From Magnolia sinica (Eukaryota; Streptophyta; Magnoliopsida; Magnoliales; Magnoliaceae), in the NCBI RefSeq assembly GCF_029962835.1, contig NC_080577.1, forward strand, positions 30,982,501-31,046,500: 64,000 bases of DNA. Direction: 5' to 3'. The stretch's first letter is position 1, and every line of letters begins with the position of its first letter. The notes beneath the pieces were generated by a model. That model was not told the DNA's origin, did not search any database, and saw only the letters and a list, made by a program, of their open reading frames with translations. Both the position numbers and the translations under genes were made by a program. Of this stretch, positions 25,009 through 37,258 are shown in pieces.

Positions 25009-27255
25009 TATTGAGGGATAAATATTGCATATCAGACCCCAGTTATTACTTGGATTTACGATCATGATACGGTTTAACGGCCTGAAATAATCGTATTTGT
25101 GATATATGGTGTATTTACAAGCTTTGATCGAAATAGGGTGTTAAAAGATGAGATTTAACCCTCAGAATTTACCAAAGCATGGGATGGACTCCAGGGGACC
25201 AAGATCGATGCCAGAAATTCGAGAAAATTGAGAAACTGAAGCTCAAGTGACCCGAAAATCAGCCAGAACGCAAGATCATAGGGTTTCCACCATCCGCTCG
25301 GCTCAAAACTTCATACATGGCTTGAGGACCATAAATTAACCATACATGTCAAACTTTATCCGTTGGATCCATCTGGAAGTGGCCCAAAGGACAGATCAGC
25401 ACATAAATCAGTGAATTGGGGACCACCTGGTATCTGGATATACTTCAATTTTGGTCTCAACCCCTTAAATTATATGGCAAACAAGTTGGCCGGAGTGGAT
25501 CATTCATAACCATCACTGTGGACCCCACCTACGTTGTGTGTGCACCGTGCACATATGCACCAGATGTGCATGGCACGTCCAAGATGGTCAAACAGCCTTG
25601 GACCCGTATTCCATTTAAAAATGGTAACTACCGTTTTCTCTGGGTGAAATAGGGGCGTCGTTTGATCACTAGTGGGCCTCCATCATGGCACCTGAAAATG
25701 ATCCGAGCCGTCCATCATGTAGAGAGGCTCGAGCTGGTCAAAACCATGCTGACCGATGTCAGCCATGCACGTGCACGTGCCGGTCACAGTAATCACAAGC
25801 ATGCTGTCTTGCTTTATTCACAGCTGTTGGAGCGAGATTACTTCAGTGGGCCGCGTCAACGGATATTCAAAACAGACCATTCCAGACTGAAATTTCTAGA
25901 GGAATCCAGTGGATGACATGGATCTCATCTGGGACATCGTTCATGGACCCCACCAAGCTTCACACAACTCCTCTGCGTAACGGTTACGCAGGTCCAACGT
26001 CCGAAAATTAGCCGGATTTGTTTCGAGCTGTTATACGCCCGTAGAGAGGACCGTACATGTGATTTGGACCGTCTATCAGCCTTAAAAGGGCCCTATAAAC
26101 ATGGCTTATGTGTCGGAATCATGGAATGAAGAGAAGGTGGCTGTTGATCTTCCAAATGCAGAATAGACGGTGTAACAAAATAAACTATGGGCCACCATGG
26201 TTTTGACCCAAAACTGATCAGGTATTAATGGTTTTTTGATGTGAATTCAATGGACGGACTGGATTTCACCTCTGACATCAAGAATGGGCTCCACCAATAC
26301 ATCAGCATAAGTTGATTTACGCACTCTGTTGTGCGCACTACCTGTGAATGGAGTGCGGAAAACCTCCACCGACATTGCTGGCTCTTATAAAAGAAAGATG
26401 TGAGAGAGAGAAGGGGATCTCGACTGGGGGGCTTCAACGTGGATACAAGAGAGAGAGTAGAGTAGTTAGAATTTGTTTCATATTCTCTATTTTATTTTTG
26501 TTCGAGTTCTGGCCCAATCATGTTGGGCTAAACCTCTTAACTAGGGCTAAGAGGTGAAGCTTGTAGCATAATTGGGACATTTGCTTGGCTTTGATTCATG
26601 TTTTGTTGAACTCTTATGGATTCTAGTTATTTATGAAGGTATATTTTTAGTTTTTAATGGTTTGTTGTGACTCAAATTACAATGGATCTGCGATAGCTTT
26701 AAGTATATTTTTTTCAGTATTGAGATTGTGAAATTAGTAAGACTGGTTGTTCACCATCATCCTAGGGGCATGGTAGGGTGACGGAATCCTTCCTAACTTT
26801 CACAATTCTCTCATGATTGGCTGTGAGATTGGTAAATTGCTGTTGTTTGCCATAGTCTCCTGGGCATGGTTAGGTGACGGAATCACTTTCAAATCTTCAC
26901 CACTCTTATCTATTGATGATTAGATCCATGAGAAGTTCAGAGATCTGACAAATCTCTTCTTATCAACTGGATAGGATATGACTCTGATTCCAGTTGTATC
27001 CTTGAATCAATACAAGGTAGCTTCCCAATTGTTACAAGTGGATCCTTGGCACCCTAGTTCTCACTTTTATTTTCATAAGTTTTAGAGTAATACTTCACCA
27101 TTATTCCCTCATATTCACTTGATTTAGATTTCATCTTAGTCTAGTTCTAGTTCTAGTTAGTTTCAGATTATGTACAGGTTTCAGTCCCTGTGGATTCAAC
27201 CTCGGTCTCGCCGAGTTTATTACTACATCACAACCCTATACTTGGGGAGTGAACA
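25009..27255 (+). repeat. 5' LTR of the Athila-type element
   Basis: 2247 bp. A TATA box (CTTATAAAAG) lies near 26384-26393. The frames at 25416-25652 and 25662-25916 recur in the 3' LTR and are not genes. Confidence 0.9.
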
Positions 27256-27799
27256 AGTTTTTGGCGCCGTTGTCGGGGATTGATGGTTACATTTTTCTGA
27301 AATTTACTAGTTTTAGAATTAGGATAAGATTAGGATTTTCTATCTTTAGGCTTAGATTTTTCTGATTTCTAGAAACTAACCTGTTCTCCTGTTTTGTAGG
27401 ACCTTGACATACACATTATAAATTGGTAATATCTTTCTAATTTTATAGTCTTTCTGTTTTCTATTTTAGATTAGGTTTTATCTTTAGAAACTTTCTAGTT
27501 CTAGGATTTCTTCTAATTTGGAAACTAACTGTCATTCTATTTTAGGTTTAGAATTTTCGTAATTTATTTTTAGAAACTTTCTATTTTTCCTTTTAGAAAA
27601 TTTTTCTTTCTTAGAAACTAGTTTACTTTAGGATCTCCTGCTATTTCTAGACTTTCTATCTATAGAAATTAACTTGGTTTGTTTTGTTTTGCAGGTTCTT
27701 AATTTAGGACTTCTAATTTGGTAACTTCCTTCCAACTCTTTTCTCTTATTTTCTAGATTTGTATTTCTTCCTTTCTTTTAGATATAGGTTTAGAATTTG

Positions 27800-30220
27800 A
27801 ATTGAGGGTTGCAAGTGTTTCATGCCCAAGTGGGTTCATGACAACACTCTACGTCTCAAGGAGGATTGGTTGAGGGGTTATCTATCCCTCGCAGGATTAG
27901 ACACCACATGAGATCCTCTGAGTTAACTAAGGTTATGGTTGCAAATCAACCTCTTTTACCCCAACGTAGGGTGGAGGACATCCAGGATAAGAATGAGGTG
28001 CATCAAGCACACCCACCTCGTACTTTACGAGATTATTTACAACAGGCAGGGGTGAGTATGTCCTCATATATGATTTTTCCTGAAAATACGGGACACATGA
28101 ATATCAACTCAGGATTTAACTCCTTCCAAAGTTTCATGGGCTTAAATATGAAACTCCGTATCTACACTTGAAAGAGTTTAATAAAATCATAACCACTTGA
28201 TACTTTCCTAACGTGTCTGAGGACACGGTCAGGTTGAAACTCTTTCCCTTTTCTTTGAAAGAGAAAGCTAAGACGTGGTTACATTCACTACATCCCCGAT
28301 CTATTGGCACATGGAATGACATAACAAGGGAGTTCATAAAGAAATTTTTTTCATATCACAAAACGAACACCCTTAAAAAGTCAATTATGAACTTTGCCTA
28401 AAAGGAAGATGAAACATTCTTCCAATTTTGGGAGCGATTCAAGGACCTTGTCAGCTTATGCCCACAACACGGATTTGAATCGTGGCACATTACACACTTT
28501 TTCTATGATGGATTGACATCTTCCACGCGCCAATTGGTCGAGACAATGTGCAATGGAGAATTTATGAATAAAAATGTCGATGATGTGTGGGATTACTTGG
28601 ATAGACTTGCTGAAAACACACAAGCATGTGACACATACCCAAAATCAAATACCACTTCTAGGCCTACTCAATCAAAGGAAATGAGCAGAGTATACCTTCT
28701 AAAAGAGGATAATGATCTCAATTCTAAAGTGTCTAATCTCATAAAGAAATTTGAGGCCATAGAATCAAGGAAGAACAAGGGTAAGGAAGTTGTTTGTGGT
28801 ATTTGTGGTTGTAACAGTCACACAACTGAAAAGTGTCCAACCATATCTGCCTTTCAAGAGGTATTGACTGAGCAATCTAATGTCATAAATAACTATCAAA
28901 GACCTTTCAATGGACCTACCTCTAATACGTACAATCCTGGTGGGAAAAATCATCCAAATTTTAGTTGGAGGAATGGACAAACTGATACCCCTCAAGGTTT
29001 CTTTAATTAGACTTCACAACAACAACAAGAGAAACCTCAAGAGGATCCAATTTTAAAACATTTTAAAAAGCAAGATCATTTCAATCAGGGTATGCAACAA
29101 GTCTTGCAAGACCTTAACAAAATATTACAAGGACTTAAGGCTGAAAATACCATTGGGAATAAGGGGAGCCTCCCAGCTCAACCTCTTCCCAATCCAAAGT
29201 TGCAATATGAAGTTGGCAACCCAAGCTCTTTAAATCAAATGAAGCATGCTAAATCCATCACCACTCTTAAGAGTGGGAAGATTATTGATAAAACCCTTCC
29301 GGTTAGGCCTAAAAAGCCTCAAGAGTCAGAAGAGGACACCAATGATGGATCTAGTGATGCCCGACAAAAATTAGAACCAGAACTTCTAGAGAAGCCAGTT
29401 GCTCCATTTCCCCAACGGTTGGTTGCACCAAAACCTTTCTCTAACTCTCAGGATATTCTAGAGGTGTTGAAACAAGTGAAAGTTAACATTTCTCTACTTG
29501 ATGCCGTAAAACAAATACCTTTATATGCCAAATTCCTGAAAGACCTATGCACGATCAAACGACGACAGAGTATTTAAAAGAAGATCTTCTGGACTGAGAA
29601 AGTGAGTGCCATCCTGAAACAAGATGTGCCGCAGAAATTCAAAGATCCCGGTAGCCCAACCATATCATGTGTAATCGGGGACTATCGAATTGATCACGCA
29701 CTTCTTGACTTAGGAGAGGGCGTCAATTTGATTCCCTACTCGGTATACAAATAGTTAGGTTTGGGTGAATTAAAACCCACTCTAACCACACTACAACTTG
29801 CTAATCGCTCTGTTCGTGTACCAAGAGGGATAATTGAGGATGTGTTAGTCTAGGTCGATAGATTTTACTATCCTGTAGATTTTATCATCCTGGACACCAA
29901 ACCCATCAATAACATGAGTACTCAGATTCCAGTCATTCTTGGTCGCCCATTCCTTGCCACTTCAAACGTAATTATCAATTACAGGAATGGTGTCATGACT
30001 ATGTCTTTCAAAAATATGACATTGGAGTCAAACATCTTTTTCAATAACGGCAGAAACTCAGAGGCTGATGACGATTTCTACGATATTAACATGATTGATT
30101 CTTTCGTGGAAGATAGAACGCCTCTGACCCTATCCTCTGACCCTCTAGACACGTGCCTAGCACACTCTTATGACTTGGATGATGATATGAGGCGTGTGCC
30201 TTACTTGATACTGCGCTAGT
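27800..30220 (+). pseudogene. Athila gag and aspartic protease remnants
   Basis: Gag remnants run from about 27815 (MPKWVHDNTLRLKE). Typical Athila phrases follow: LKLFPFSLKEKAKTWLHSLH near 28230-28290, TRQLVETMCNGEFMNKNVDD near 28520-28590, and a zinc-knuckle-like CGICGCNSHTTEKC near 28795-28840. A linker with ITTLKSGKIIDKTLPVRPKK lies near 29255-29310. The retropepsin-like region is at about 29640-30000; it includes QIPVILGRPFLATSNVIINY near 29920-29985. It is followed by the pre-RT phrase KLHLKPLPSDLEYAYLG near 30305-30355. The frame is broken in several places. Gag would form the particle and the protease would process it. Confidence 0.85.
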
Positions 30221-32271
30221 ACTTGAAGTTAACCAGTGGAGGCCACAATTTGAAGAATTGCCCCAAACTGATGTCGTGCCTCTATCGTCTAACCTCAAGC
30301 CACCGAAGCTTCACCTAAAACCTTTACCCTCTGATTTAGAATATGCCTATTTAGGTTAAGAAGAGACATACCCAGTGGTGATTTCATCTCACCTTGAGAA
30401 AAATAAGAGAGTATGCTCATTTCTACTCTCGAAGGTGAAAAAGGAGTTATTGAACATATCATCACAGATCTCGATAGGATGAATGAACTCCTTTTAAATG
30501 AATGTTTTGACTCTTTGTATGATTATTTGGCACACTTTGTAGATTCAAACGATCCCATGATACAAGAAATAGTGGATGCCTCACAAGACAATACCTCGGT
30601 AGTTGTCACGGACCAAGAGAACCCTTATTCTGAAGTACCTCCTCCCCCAGATCCTAAATGGTTACCATGAATGGAGGAGGAGCTGAAAATTGAATTAAAG
30701 AGTGAAACTTCGACGTGTGTTGAGACTACACCACCTACTACAAATTTTTCTAAATTTCATCTACTTGTAATCTCTGATTCATCATGGTGTACTAATTTCA
30801 AATTTTTTTCTGCCACAGGTGAATTGTATATACTTTGGACACTTCAGACGATTAAAAGAAAACTTTATGCTGAGGTCCCTCAATTTCTCTGGACATTCAC
30901 GTTCCAGGACATCCAAGCCTACTGCAAAATGGGCTTTTGGATGATCTTGTTGAAAAAGCTTCTGAGAAATTTACCAAGATACTGGCCGACGGAAGAACCT
31001 AGATGCATGATTGAGTAAATTTTCCGTGCTTCCACAGTTGAGGATTAGAATTTACTGCTTTCATAGGACTAGGGTAGTTTTCTTTATGCTGTTATAGGAT
31101 AGACGATTTTATGCCATTAGGTTAGTTTACTTTATACATTATTTTAGAATAGTTTGCTTTTGTTGGTTTCTCTCTTGTGCTAACCCGCTTTGATATCTTT
31201 GGAAAGCCTCGTGATTCTTTGATCCAGGTACTATCTTTCCATCACTCCTCTTTTACTTTCATTGTCCCATGTGCATTGCATGCTTATTTCCTTTACATTG
31301 AGGACAATGTAGATTTTAGATTGGGGGTGGGAGATTAGGTAACCTAATCAGTCTTTTCTTGGTCTTAAGAAAAAATTATGAAAATTTTTCAAAATTTTTT
31401 AGACTTTCTTGTGAATTCGAAGTGATTTTGATGGCCATCTTTGATTTAGAATTATAAGATACGTAATGTTGGATTTATGACTCTTGGATTTAGTTATCTA
31501 TTAAATTTTACGATTAAGTTTGAAGTGTTAATATAAAATTAGAAGTTGTAAATATTGATTGAGTCATGATTTCACATGTCACATCTCGCTTTCACATTAA
31601 GGTTTTAATTTGATATTGAAGGGTTAACTTGGTAATCACTAAGCATGTAAGGAACCAGCCTGGAAAATTTGCCCGTCATGATGAATTGAAGAAAAAAAAT
31701 ACCTCGCTAAAAAAAAAAACAGATACCTTTGGAAAGGGTTAGGTGAATAATCTTCACCATAGGTTTGCTCCCTATAGGTATAGATTTAATTCCCCATGGA
31801 TGATATGTGAAAAGGGTTGGGTGTACGGTCTTCACCATAGGTTTGCTCCCTATAGGTGAGGATTTGATTCCCCTTCTTGGAATTACTTTTAATTGAAAAA
31901 TTAAAAGCTAAAAGAATGAAAAAATGATCTATAAGGTAAGTTTAGGTTATCATGAATTCTCTTATTAGTTACCAATGATATTCTGAAATAGAGAAGTGAA
32001 TATTAATGATGATAAGCAGAGATTAGACTATAAACTCATGGAACTCAATGTTTAGAATTTTCTAATTGATGGATTAATACTTTGAACTTGATTATGAAGT
32101 CTACCATGTGCTTGCGTCCAGGAGAAATTAATGATCAACATTCATGAATATTAGACTTCTAATCTCTGGTTGTTTTCAAAAATCACTCGAGTTTATAGAA
32201 ATTGTCTTGTAATTCTCAACTTATTTTTCGCATAATTTGCTCCAGACTAGCAAGATGCTGGTTGGGGGTTG
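30221..32271 (+). other. 3' interior of the Athila-type element without RT, RNase H or integrase
   Basis: Two short open frames (30413-30670, 30671-31018) show no recognised domain; the first is acidic. The tract ATTGGGGGTGGGAG near 31320-31335 looks like an extra polypurine tract. A 78-bp tandem duplication is at about 31731-31880. No polymerase or integrase motif was found on either strand. Confidence 0.65.
31731..31880. repeat. Tandem duplication, period 78 bp
   Basis: The two copies share CTTCACCATAGGTTTGCTCC followed by CTATAGGT and a GATTT-ATTCCCC tail. They start near 31731 and 31809. Confidence 0.85.
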
Positions 32272-34518
32272 TGTTGAGGGTTAAATATTGCATATCAGAC
32301 CCTAGTTATTACTTGGATTTACAATCATGATACAGTTTAACGGCCTGAAATAATCGTGTTTGTGATGTATGGTGTATTTACAAGCTTGGATCGAAATAGG
32401 GAGTTAAAAGATGAGATTTAACACTCAGAATTCACTAAAGCATGGGATGGACTCCAGGGGACCAAGATTGATGCCAGAAATCTGAGAAAATTGAGAAACC
32501 GAAGCTCAAGTGACTTGGAAATCAGCTAGAATGCAAGATCACAGGGTTTCCACCATCCGCTTGGCTCAAAACTTCATACATGGCCTGAGGACCATGAATT
32601 AACCGTACATGTCGAATTTTATCCGTTGGATCCCTCTGGAAGTGGCCCAAAGGACAGATCAGCCCATAAATCAGTGAATTGGGGACCACCTGGTATCTGG
32701 ATATACTTCAATTTTGGTCTCAACCCCTTAAATTATATGGCAAACAAGTTGGCTGGAGTGGATCATTCATAACCATCACTATGGACCCCACCTACGTTGT
32801 GTGTGCACCGTGCACATATGCACCAAATGTGCATGGCACATCCAAGACGGTTAAACCACCTTGGACCCATATTCCATTCAAAAACAGTAACTATCATTTT
32901 CTCTGGGTGAAACAGGGGCGCCGTTTGATCACTAGTGGGCCTCCATCATGGCCCCTGAAAACGATCCGAGCCGTCCATCATGTAGAGAGGCTCGAGCTGG
33001 TCAAAACCATGTTGACCGTTGTTAGCCATGCACGTGCACGTGCCGGTCACAACAATCACAGGCATGCTATCTTGCTTCATTCATAGCCGTTGGAGTGAGA
33101 TTACTTCAGTGGGCCGCGTTAACGGACATTCAAAACGGACCATTCTTGACTGAAATTCCAAGAGGAATCCGGTGGGCGACGTGGATCTCGTCTGGGAGAT
33201 CGTTCATGGACCCCACAAAGCTTCACGCAGCTCCTCTGCGTAAAGGTTACGCAGGTCCAACATCTGGAAATTAGCCGAATTTGTTTCGAGCTATTATACG
33301 CCCGTAGAGAGGACCGTACGTGTGATCTAGACCGTCTATCAACCTTAAAATGGCCCTATAAACATGGCCTAGGTGTCGAAATCACATAATGAAGCGAAGG
33401 CGGCTGTTGATCTTCCAAACACAGAATAGACAGTGTAACAACATAAACTGTGGGCCACCATGGTTTTGACCCAAAACCGATCAGTTATGAATGGTTTTTT
33501 GATGTGAATCCAATGGACGGACTGGATTTCACCTCTGACATCAAGAATGGGCTCCACCAATACATCAGCGTAAGTTGATTTACGCACTCTGTTGTGCGCA
33601 CTACCTGCGAATGGAGTGCGGAAACCCTCCACCGACATTGCTGGCTCTTATAAAAGAAAGATGTGAGAGAGAGAAGGGGATCTCGACTGGGGGGCTTCAA
33701 CGTGGATACAAGAGAGAGAGTAGAGTAGTTAGAATTTATTTCATATTCTCTGTTTTGTTTTTGTTCGAGTTCTGGCCCAATCATGTTGGGCTAAACCTCT
33801 TAACTAGGGCTAAGAGGTGAAGCTTGTAGCATAATTGGGACGTTTGTTTGGCTTTGATTCATGTTTTGTTGAACTCTTATGGATTCTAGTTATTTATGAA
33901 GGTATATTTTTAGTTTTTAATGGTTTGTTGTGACTCAAATTACAATGGATCTGCGATAGCTTTAAGTATGTTTTTTCCATTATTGAGATTGTGAAATTAG
34001 TAAGACTTGTTATTCACCATCGTCCTAGGGGCATGGTAGGGTGACGGAATCCTTCCTAACTTTTACAATTCTCTCATGATTGGCTGTGAGATTGGTAAAT
34101 TGCTGTTGTTTGCCATAGTCTCCTGGGCATGGTTAGGTGACGGAATCACTTTCAAATCTTCACCACTCTTATCTATTGATGATTAGATCCATGAAAAGTT
34201 TAGAGATCTGACAAATCTCTTCTTATCAACTGGATAGGATATGACTCTGATTCCAGTTGTATCCCTGAATCAAAACAAGGTAGCTTCCCAATTGTTACAA
34301 GTGGATCCTTGGCACCCTAGTTCTCACTTTTATTTTCACAAGTTTTAGAGCAATACTTCACCATTATTTCCTCATATTCACTTGATTTAGATTTCATCTT
34401 AGTTTAGTTCTAGTTCTAGTTAGTTTCAGATTACGTACAAGTTTCAATCCCTGTGGATTCAACCTCGGTCTCGCCGAGTTTATTACTACATCACAACCCT
34501 ATACTTGGGGAGTGAACA
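32272..34518 (+). repeat. 3' LTR of the Athila-type element
   Basis: 2247 bp, identical in length to the 5' LTR. Sampling suggests more differences in the first part than in the last 900 bp. The same TATA box occurs near 33646-33655. Confidence 0.9.
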
Positions 34519-34523
34519 CGGCC

Positions 34524-36612
34524 CCTCTACCACCGATCCTTGCAGCTCCTCCAAGTGAAAAGATTAAAGGGAAGGGCATGGTCACCTGTATAAAGGTCAT
34601 CCGGGAGTCAAGCAAGTCCTTAGAGTTTGAGAAAATCCTCGCTTTAAATGGGATGAAGAAGATGTTGCTAGTTAATGGTTGACAAGGTACTAACATTGAG
34701 ATGATAGAAATTCATGAGTATAAGACTGTGTGTTTTGACCATTTAGTGCTTCCAATCGTGTTTATTACACTTGCCAACATGATCTTTGCTTCCCTTATCT
34801 TTGTCAAAATAATCCTCTAAAAATTCCTTTATCTTTCAAGTACTTTGATACCTATGTTTGACGGCCTTTCTTTTACAATGAATGCTCAACATCTAGCAGA
34901 GGAGACAATGGAAGAAAAGATAGATCACCATCCCCTACTGAAGAGAAGCTGAGCCTCCTCTACTTTTATCATCCCTCGTAAGAAGTTGACAACACCAAAA
35001 AAGGCTAGCTTAACACCTTTACATAAAGGAACACCCGTCAATCTTTTACCTTTGTCACAAAAGGAAGCGGTCAAATGATCAATATGACTGATAGCCCCAA
35101 AACTATAGTCTACTAGAGAAAACTATAGTAGCTTATAAGGGTTGGGCACGAGGCATCTTTTGAAGAAAACATTTCTGTTGACGCTAGCTTGGGTGCTACT
35201 AGTTTGTCTATATTCCCTTCTCAATGTTTGTCCCATAACTTGTATCTGATCCTGACATGTTAAAGCATTCCCTTTATCCAAGAATGAGTACAACACATAC
35301 TGGGTCAACAAGCAATCCTTCGACTTTGAAGTAATTGAAGGCAACTAGGGTTGAATTGATAGAGATGTCAAGTGGAAGCCCCAATAGATGTCGATGTTTT
35401 CATCTCAATTGAGGCAATCTTAAAAGCCAAAGAAATAGTGATAAAAAGGTTTAAGATCATGGTGAGCTTAAATGCTTGAAGGATCGGCTACAAGAGCTGC
35501 TAAGGATGGACCTTCTAACTCTTATCTTACTTGGGTCACTTGATCAAATTTACAATACTAGTAGACTAAATTTGCAATTCTTTCGGAACCAACTAAGGTT
35601 TGATATCCAAGCTAGAGTCTTTGGATGATATAATGGCTGCAGCTATGGATTATGATGAGGCCCAATGGGAATATAATCAGGCGGAGAAGTTCTTTAATGA
35701 TAAGAAGATTATGGTTGAGGGGTCTATGATGTTGATGGATAATCATGATTAAAGTAAGGCACGGGCAAAGGAGTTAATTAAGGAAATTACCAAAAGTGAT
35801 AGCTAACTCTTGAGACTTGAAGTGTCAATCTGAGACTTCGAAAGGCTAAGTCATGAGCTCTAGGAGCGTCGTACCACAATAGAGAATGAATTGGGGGTCT
35901 ATGAGGGTGAATACGTGAAGGTGATGACCACAAGCACAAGAGAGTGCTCGAGTACTTAGAGCGGTCCAAGATTGAAGTTCTTGTGTAGAACTAAAGACTA
36001 AAAGGAGTGATGAAGAAGATGATCCAATCCAAAGACCGTTATAGTTCTCTACGGATACTTGATTTTTTAATCCTTTTAACTATCCTAAGCTGGCCTTTTC
36101 TTTCTTTCTTTCCTTTTTTAAAAGCTTTTACACCCAGGTGGTAAGTGGGGCTAAAGAAATGCTTACTCTAGTTGGTGAGTGGGCCAACATCTAAACTTTA
36201 AACCTTGACTCTGGTTGAGAAAACTTTGATTTATAACATGACAGATGCCTTGTGGAGCCAAAGAAACCTACTTGTTGTTGGCTGATGGGCCATGTTAAAA
36301 ACTCCTAACATCAGCTTTGGTTGTATACCTTTATATTTTGATGCAGTGAATGGGTTGCTTTTCTTTGTTATCTTGTCGTGTTATTCGTGATGGGGTTGCT
36401 ATGGCTATCGAGACAATTTGCTAACTCTTTTTCTTGTAAGAAAACACGGTCATCCCTGACCTTCTAATTCCACCTAAGTTATTCTGGTTTGTTTGTTTAG
36501 CTAACTTGTGGTCGATATTTTTTTACTTTAGCTACATTTATAGTAATTTAGTAGACTATTACTCGTTCACTTCCTCACTTTTCTGTTGTTCCTTTGACCA
36601 TTCCCTTTATAT
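34524..36612 (+). other. Decayed, weakly coding-like DNA, unidentified
   Basis: The plus strand retains protein-like stretches in changing frames. They include KSLEFEKILALNGMKKMLLV near 34615-34680, MAAAMDYDEAQWEYNQAEKF near 35630-35690, and a charged heptad-like tract near 35760-35960 that could be coiled coil. This resembles C-terminal parts of plant-mobile-domain or similar transposon proteins, but I cannot name it. Its left continuation would be the 34 bp at 24970-25003 beyond the Athila insertion. Nothing recognisable is seen from about 36100 to 36612. Confidence 0.3.
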
Positions 36613-37258
36613 TGTGCATGATGCCTTGGATTTGCCAATCTGTTGTGTAGAGAAGTCTTGCTTTGGCTGGACTAAAGTTATTTTTGGTTCCACAAAAAAT
36701 TATTGGATTTTTAGGTTGCATGCTGTGAAGATCTGCACCTTTTCATTTCGATCGAAAAGTGCAGCTAGGTTAGTCGGTCTGACTGAAGGTTACATCCGGT
36801 CCGACTGAACATGTTACACATATTTATGCAAATCAGGGTATTTACGTCCTGTCCTGTTCACGATTAGGGCTTGTTAATATGAGTGTTTTCCCTATAAGGG
36901 CAAGGGTTTGTGAGGTGAGATGGTTTGTAAACACTTGAAAGGGCTTGAAAATGGCTTTTCTCAAGGGTTAAGATCAAGTGCTTTTGTAAATAAAGAAGGT
37001 GTGTGTGTAAACTCTAAGGTTTTGATTATAGTTGATCTCTATTGTTTTGTGCTATGATTTTTTTCCACAAGGGTTTTTCATATAAAATATCTCATGTTCT
37101 ATGGTTGCTTACTTTATTGTTTGGTTATTTTATGGTATTTGATTGTTTTATCTTCGTTGAACGTGCTTTCACAAAGTGCACAGATTAACGGTAGTATTAG
37201 ATCAGAATTTTTAATACTAGGGTTGATTTGGGTTTATTGAGGGGTCTAAATCTCAACA
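36613..37258 (+). repeat. 5' LTR of the Tork-type copia element
   Basis: About 646 bp, starting near TGTGCATGATGCCTTGG and ending TCTCAACA. Its middle matches the 3' LTR once, where the 3' LTR has a duplicated segment. Confidence 0.75.

Larger units (their letters stand above)
25009..34518 (+). mobile_element. Athila-type Ty3/gypsy element with gag and protease only
   Basis: Two 2247-bp LTRs (25009-27255, 32272-34518) start T(G/A)TTGAGGG and end GTGAACA. They are flanked by perfect 5-bp target duplications CGGCC (25004-25008, 34519-34523). The primer site TGGCGCCGTTGTCGGGGA at 27262-27279 is the Athila type. The polypurine stretch before the 3' LTR is GCTGGTTGGGGGTTG (32257-32271). The internal 5 kb carries Athila gag and protease. 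It then ends about where RT should begin, and I see no RT, RNase H or integrase. This makes it a non-autonomous element comparable to TR-GAG-type elements. LTRs differ by a few percent by eye. The coding part is broken in several places. Confidence 0.9.

Noticed and set aside
25416-25916. Open frames repeated at 32679-33086
   Set aside because: Both copies lie in Athila-type LTRs, so their similarity reflects LTR duplication and not selection on a protein.
36608-36612. Target duplication for the Tork-type copia element
   Set aside because: TATAT on the left does not match CTTTT on the right. The ends are too decayed to settle.
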